A stretch of DNA of 12,151 nucleotides from an uncultured Desulfobulbaceae bacterium (GTDB taxonomy: Bacteria > Desulfobacterota > Desulfobulbia > Desulfobulbales > BM004). Of the stretch, positions 9,003 through 12,151 are shown piece after piece. The position numbers were made by a program, and so were the translations under genes. Each line of letters opens with the position of its first letter. Within the stretch, counting starts at the first letter, position 1. The notes under the pieces are model-generated. The model was not told the origin of the DNA, searched no databases, and worked only from the letters and a program-made list of their open reading frames with translations. Where the stretch lies: the NCBI GenBank assembly GCA_947258675.1, contig CAMYJP010000064.1:3125-15275 (forward strand), read 5' to 3'.

Positions 9003-9914
9003 ATGAAAGGAATTATCCTGGCTGGTGGTCATGGCACCCGGTTGTATCCCATTACCCGGGTAATCAGTAAACAGCTGATTCCTGTATACGACAAACCGAT
9101 GATTTATTATCCGCTATCCGTTTTGATGCTGGCAGGGATTCGCGATATTCTGATTATTTCAACCCCTCAGGATATTCCTAGATTCCAAGAGATGTTCAGG
9201 GATGGTTCCCAGTTTGGACTTGCATTTTCCTACGCGGCGCAATCCAACCCTGAAGGGCTTGCTCAAGCATTTCTTATAGGTAAATCTTTTATCGGCAGAG
9301 ATACGGTATCCTTAATCCTGGGAGATAATATTTTTTATGGCCAGGGATTTTCCAAGATCCTGCAAAAATGTGCACAGCTTGAAAAAGGCGGACTGGTTTT
9401 CGGATATCCGGTAAAAGATCCTAAACGATATGGAGTTGTTGAGTTTGATGAAACCCATAAAGTTACCCGTATCAGTGAAAAACCCGATCGGCCGCTGTCA
9501 AAATATGCAGTGCCCGGACTCTACTTTTTTGACAATGAAGTGATCGCAATTGCTGAAAAGATTAAACCATCCGGCCGTGGCGAGCTTGAAATTACAGACG
9601 TAAACAATGAATATCTACGCCGAGGTCAGCTGAGGGTACAACCGCTTGGACGGGGTTTCTGCTGGCTTGACACCGGCACTCATGATGCTTTACAACAGGC
9701 TTCAGCATATGTGCAGGCCATTCAGGAAAGACAAGGTTTGAAGGTCTCCTGTATCGAGGAGATTGCATATCGACTGGGATATATTGATGGGGAACAGTTG
9801 GCTAGATTAGCCAGAGATATGCTTAATAATCAGTATGGGCAATATCTGATGGACATACTTGCCGAAGAGTCCAGTCCCGATGAGTGGGTTTTGTCACCAG
9901 TGAAAAATATCTGA
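9003..9914 (+). CDS. rmlA: Glucose-1-phosphate thymidylyltransferase RmlA (RfbA)
   Basis: First enzyme of dTDP-L-rhamnose synthesis, forming dTDP-glucose from dTTP and glucose-1-phosphate in the cytoplasm. The 303-residue protein opens with the nucleotidyltransferase signature [16 protein letters not shown] (3-18) and [18 protein letters not shown] (22-39). It continues with LGDNIFYG (106-113, metal-binding Asp), [15 protein letters not shown] (157-164), [11 protein letters not shown] (191-201) and [10 protein letters not shown] (221-230), all typical of the short RmlA tetrameric enzyme. It is slightly longer than the usual ~290 residues because of a C-terminal tail ([14 protein letters not shown]). 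GGAG about eight bases before ATG 9003 supports the start. It is followed after 56 bases by rmlD on the same strand; rmlB and rmlC, which supply the middle two steps, are not adjacent. Confidence 0.97.
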   Translation: MKGIILAGGHGTRLYPITRVISKQLIPVYDKPMIYYPLSVLMLAGIRDILIISTPQDIPRFQEMFRDGSQFGLAFSYAAQSNPEGLAQAFLIGKSFIGRDTVSLILGDNIFYGQGFSKILQKCAQLEKGGLVFGYPVKDPKRYGVVEFDETHKVTRISEKPDRPLSKYAVPGLYFFDNEVIAIAEKIKPSGRGELEITDVNNEYLRRGQLRVQPLGRGFCWLDTGTHDALQQASAYVQAIQERQGLKVSCIEEIAYRLGYIDGEQLARLARDMLNNQYGQYLMDILAEESSPDEWVLSPVKNI

Positions 9915-9970
9915 AATACACTTTAAGGGATTATGATTGGCAAAGAGTTTAATAGGAATAAGGAATATTG

Positions 9971-10858
9971 ATGAGAATAGTAATTACCGGGGGGCAAGGG
10001 CAGCTTGCTTATGATTGCAAATCGATCCTTCAAAAGAACCATGAGATTATAGCCTTAGGGGCGGAAGAATTAAATATTGCGGATCGCGCTGCCGTCCAGG
10101 AGAAATTGCAGAATCTGGTTCCTGACATTCTTTTAAACTGCGCGGCTTATACCAAGGTAGATGCTTGTGAAACCGAACAAAAGCTCGCCTGGTCAATTAA
10201 TGCACAGGGTCCTGAAAATCTAGCCGCTGTCATGGATGATATTGGCGGTTTACTCATTCATATTTCAACCGATTATGTTTTTGATGGAGAAAGGAAACCG
10301 CCGACTGGCTATATTGAAAATGATGTACCAAATCCTCTTTCCTTCTACGGGTCAAGTAAACTTGCCGGTGAAAAAGCTGTCAGAGCAAAAATAGCCAACT
10401 ATATTATTCTGCGTACTGCCTGGCTTTATGGCAGTGAGGGACAGAATTTTTTGAAAATCATGCTGCATCTGGCGATCAACAAACCTGAAACTATGATCAG
10501 GGTTGTTGATGATCAATACGGTTCCCTTACTTGGACCCACAGTCTGGCGAGGCAGATTGACACTTTGATTAGCGCCAATGGTTCAGGGACCTATCATGCG
10601 ACTGCCGAAGGGCATTCTACCTGGTATGAAGGAGCGCGTTATTTTTTAGAGAAAATGGAAGTCCCTTATCGGTTATCCCCCTGCACAACGGCAGAATATC
10701 CCACAGTTGCTCATAGACCGGGTAATTCAATTTTGGAAAATAAACGGCTGAAACGACAATCCCTTTGTGTAATGACAAACTGGCAAAATGACATTGATCA
10801 GTTTGTGATAGCCTACCGAGAAGACTTGCTCAGAGAGGCAAGAGGGGATAATAATTGA
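9971..10858 (+). CDS. rmlD: dTDP-4-dehydrorhamnose reductase RmlD (RfbD)
   Basis: Last enzyme of dTDP-L-rhamnose synthesis: NAD(P)H-dependent reduction of dTDP-4-keto-L-rhamnose. The 295-residue extended short-chain dehydrogenase has the Rossmann motif TGGQGQLAY (6-14), DILLNCAAYTKVDACE (52-67), the catalytic Thr in HISTDYVFDG (97-106), and the catalytic pair Y126/K130 in YGSSKLAGE. LRTAWLYG (147-154) and TVAHRPGNSILENKRL near the C-terminus are the usual substrate-binding and family signatures. An in-frame TTG lies one codon upstream (9968), but ATG 9971 is better spaced from AAGGA (9960-9964). It lies 56 bases downstream of rmlA, probably in one operon. No gene follows it closely on this strand. 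Confidence 0.94.
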   Translation: MRIVITGGQGQLAYDCKSILQKNHEIIALGAEELNIADRAAVQEKLQNLVPDILLNCAAYTKVDACETEQKLAWSINAQGPENLAAVMDDIGGLLIHISTDYVFDGERKPPTGYIENDVPNPLSFYGSSKLAGEKAVRAKIANYIILRTAWLYGSEGQNFLKIMLHLAINKPETMIRVVDDQYGSLTWTHSLARQIDTLISANGSGTYHATAEGHSTWYEGARYFLEKMEVPYRLSPCTTAEYPTVAHRPGNSILENKRLKRQSLCVMTNWQNDIDQFVIAYREDLLREARGDNN

Positions 10859-10879
10859 ACATTGAAGAGTGAAAATTAG

Positions 10880-10910
10880 CTTGGGTAGCATGAAACTTTA
10901 ATGGCCCAAG
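10880..10910 (+). terminator. Possible terminator hairpin after rmlD
   Basis: CTTGGG (10880-10885) can pair with CCCAAG (10905-10910) around a 19-base loop, about 20 bases after the rmlD stop, with a short T-run some 13 bases further on. The long loop and distant T-tract make it a weak candidate. Confidence 0.25.
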
Positions 10911-10990
10911 GGGATTGATTGTATTTTTCGGGGGCAGAAGAATTTTTACAAAAGACAAAAATGTGAAAATAGTCAGTACTTCAAGTAATC

Positions 10991-11030
10991 CTTAAGAAAA
11001 ATTAATTCTGACCCCGGGCTAGGCCCGCCC
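10991..11030. repeat. GC-rich palindrome beside TTAATTCTGACCCC: possible REP or IS200/Y1-type element end
   Basis: A perfect inverted repeat CGGGC-TAG-GCCCG (11015-11027) follows TTAATTCTGACCCC (11002-11015) in an otherwise AT-rich spacer. Read on the other strand it begins GGGGTCAGAATTAA, a sequence type I recall flanking REP-associated (Y1 transposase-like) genes in proteobacteria. No transposase gene is present, so if the resemblance is real this is a solitary end or a non-autonomous copy. Confidence 0.4.
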
Positions 11031-11057
11031 TTTACCAACAAATAAAAATATATATTA

Positions 11058-11177
11058 ATTATCAGTTAGTTATTAGCAATTGATTGTTGATAATTTTTTT
11101 TTGGTCCAGTGACATATGCATTTTTTAATTCTCTGAAATAATAATCAATATTCAATAGCTAATTGTCAATTGCTGTT
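11058..11177. repeat. Two inverted arms of degenerate 7-base repeats
   Basis: Left arm (11058-11092), in steps of seven: ATTATCA, GTTAGTT, ATTAGCA, ATTGATT, GTTGATA. Right arm (11136-11177): AAATAAT, AATCAAT, ATTCAAT, AGCTAAT, TGTCAAT, TGCTGTT; reverse-complemented, these share the consensus ATTRRYN with the left arm. AGCAATTGA (11075-11083) and TCAATTGCT (11166-11174) are exact inverted copies. A 43-base AT-rich centre separates the arms. This looks like a degenerate heptanucleotide tandem repeat laid out as an inverted pair. Confidence 0.5.
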
Positions 11178-11263
11178 TGGGTATGACACTTATGAATACA
11201 GACAAGGCTAGACCGAGAATCTTTTGCAGGGATAATAGCTTGCGTTTTATAAAGGCAGAATAA

Positions 11264-11690
11264 ATGGATGAATATCAGGACACAGAGCAGAGAGCGGAGT
11301 ACGGGGGTAGGCTGATTCCCATTATGCGTGAGGGAGTTGAGGTTATTAAGTTGATTTTATTCAAAAAGTTAAAAAGTCTTTTTCTAGAAAAATATGATGA
11401 ACAGGATGCTGTTTTCAGTGGCAGGCTGGCGGGCGTTATTATCAACACCCTTTTTGGGACCCCAAATCAAAGTGAGCCCTTTGAGAATTCCAATTACCGA
11501 TGCCTTACGGGTTCAGTTTTTATGTGACAGTATGGAAGGAATTGACAGTTCCGTGATACTATTGCAGGCAGAAGAACTGGGTGTTTTACTTGCCGACCGT
11601 GAGGTTCCTTTGCCGAAAAATTTTCTTAATCTTGTGCGAAGGCTGGGGAGCTCTTTTAATATACTGACCGGTGAACCGATCTCTGAGTGA
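11264..11690 (+). pseudogene. Conserved hypothetical protein gene, frame-disrupted with missing middle
   Basis: Two plus-strand frames appear to be parts of one gene. The first starts at ATG 11264 (AAGG 8 bases upstream) and reads MDEYQDTEQRAEYGGRLIPI ... GRLAGVIINTLFGTPNQSEPFE, then turns to unlikely sequence and stops at 11527. The second, offset by +1, carries LRIPITDALRVQFLCDSMEG, IDSSVILLQAEELGVLLADRE and VPLPKNFLNLVRRLGSSFNI, and stops at 11690. Both parts resemble a short conserved hypothetical family I recall from sulfate-reducing bacteria (about 170 residues: GGRLIPIMxEGVEVIK near the start, TDALRxQxLCDxxEGIDS and DREVPLP near the end). The joined parts give about 143 residues, so about 30 middle residues seem missing. 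The frames cross near 11480-11490, where TTTGAGA reads as F-E in one frame and L-R in the other. No domain of known function is visible. Confidence 0.6.
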
Positions 11691-11700
11691 ATGTATTAGT

Positions 11701-11729
11701 TATTACGAAATCGAATTGTTCTCGTAATA
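11701..11729. terminator. Possible bidirectional hairpin between convergent genes
   Basis: TATTACGA (11701-11708) pairs perfectly with TCGTAATA (11722-11729) around a 13-base loop, in the 84-base gap between the stops of the disrupted hypothetical gene and the convergent UPF0280 gene. It is AT-rich and lacks a T-tract, so terminator function is only a guess from position. Confidence 0.3.
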
Positions 11730-11774
11730 TTCCCAGAGAGGATCTAGCGAATCTGTGAATTGCTTTATTGGTCA

Positions 11775-12151
11775 TTATAATTTCACCAACTCTATTTCCC
11801 CCCATGCCCCTAGTTGTTCTTCATGTATAATTATCACGCCGATGAGACTCGGGATGGTTTTTGCCGCCTCTAAGGCCCGGTGCACATCTTTTTCTTTAAT
11901 TACTTCGTTACCCAATCGGGTTGCAGCTGCGTCAGCCAAAGAGGTTGACGAAGCCAATACGGTGACGGAATCTGCCTTGCCGAGACTTAAAGAGTGCCCT
12001 ACTGTTCCAGATGACGTACATAGGCCGACAGGCATTATTTCTGCCGGTATTCTGACTCCTACTTTCTGGCTAAGGGGAGATTTGCCTGCAAAAATGGAGG
12101 CGACACAAGCAGTTGCTTTAGATAGAAAGATATCACCGCCATTTTCAATTA
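11775..12151 (-). CDS. UPF0280 family protein (ApbE-like fold), C-terminal half; start lies beyond the right edge
   Basis: The frame is open from the window edge to TAA at 11775 and gives 124 residues. It begins IENGGDIFLSKATACVASIF, then AGKSPLSQKVGVRIP and VGLCTSSGTVGHSLSLGKAD, followed by ADAAATRLGN and IPSLIGVIIIHEEQLGAWGEIEL at the end. This order matches the conserved core of UPF0280, an uncharacterised family of about 240 residues found in methanogens and anaerobic bacteria and related to the ApbE flavin-transferase fold (compare its glycine-rich GGD motif and the ADAxAT segment). The biochemical role is not established; flavin or cofactor handling is only suggested by the fold. An internal ATG (12035) is not the start, since strongly conserved sequence continues upstream. 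It is convergent with the disrupted hypothetical gene; its upstream neighbour is off the window. Confidence 0.88.
   Translation of the reverse strand, partial: IENGGDIFLSKATACVASIFAGKSPLSQKVGVRIPAEIMPVGLCTSSGTVGHSLSLGKADSVTVLASSTSLADAAATRLGNEVIKEKDVHRALEAAKTIPSLIGVIIIHEEQLGAWGEIELVKL

Larger units (their letters stand above)
10859..11263. other. 405-base non-coding region with repeats, between rmlD and the disrupted hypothetical gene
   Basis: There is no convincing open frame on either strand. The left third contains a possible rmlD terminator (10880-10910). The middle contains a GC-rich palindrome next to TTAATTCTGACCCC (10991-11030), which stands out from the AT-rich surroundings. The right half holds two inverted arms of 7-base-period repeats (11058-11092, 11136-11177). 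The last 80 bases should contain the promoter of the next gene; AAGG lies 8 bases before its ATG. Confidence 0.6.

Noticed and set aside
11057..11100. Rho-independent terminator formed by AATTATCA/TGATAATT plus T-run
   Set aside because: The stem is entirely AT-rich with a 23-base loop, and no gene ends nearby; the pairing follows from the period-7 repeat composition.
11058..11177. CRISPR-like array
   Set aside because: Repeat units are only 7 bases, degenerate and without spacers; no cas gene is present.

Overview
The window reads as chromosomal DNA from a Gram-negative bacterium of moderate to low GC content. It is most likely a sulfate-reducer-type Desulfobacterota, perhaps near Desulfobulbales. 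That placement rests on recalled resemblance of several proteins: the small ferredoxin with a CDC second motif, the YchF/DUF933 relative, the UPF0280 protein, the lysine-rich lipoprotein and the cysteine-containing PAS hybrid kinase. It is an inference, not a database result. No tRNA, rRNA, CRISPR array, prophage or intact transposase gene was seen.

Layout. On the left (1-1911, all minus strand) lie the N-terminal half of a ZnuA/TroA-type metal-binding protein running off the edge, a 78-residue lipoprotein, and a broken ychF-like P-loop NTPase gene. After a 370-base AT-rich spacer comes a plus-strand gene for a tiny ferredoxin, which converges (7-base gap) on a long minus-strand gene for the periplasmic protease Prc/Tsp. 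Upstream of prc, on the same strand, is a two-gene block: manC (GDP-mannose synthesis) followed immediately by a large membrane-bound hybrid sensor histidine kinase. A 127-base divergent region separates manC from the plus-strand pair rmlA-rmlD (dTDP-L-rhamnose synthesis). To the right, a 405-base non-coding stretch holds a GC-rich palindrome that may be a mobile-element relic and a pair of inverted 7-base-period repeat arms. Next are a second frame-disrupted gene, of a conserved hypothetical family, and the C-terminal half of a UPF0280 (ApbE-like) protein running off the right edge.

How the genes fit together. The centre is a surface-polysaccharide precursor locus. ManC makes GDP-mannose, and RmlA and RmlD catalyse the first and last steps of dTDP-rhamnose synthesis; rmlB and rmlC are not in the window. 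The hybrid kinase sits directly behind manC and could be co-transcribed with it. The flanks are housekeeping or conserved-hypothetical genes.

Main anomalies. Two of the eleven genes (ychF-like, and the hypothetical at 11264-11690) carry the same kind of lesion: about 30 expected internal residues are missing and the reading frame changes at the join. This could be real gene decay or an assembly artefact. I found no convincing undescribed multi-gene system; the remaining interest is in the ferredoxin cysteine spacing and the repeat structures at 10991-11177.
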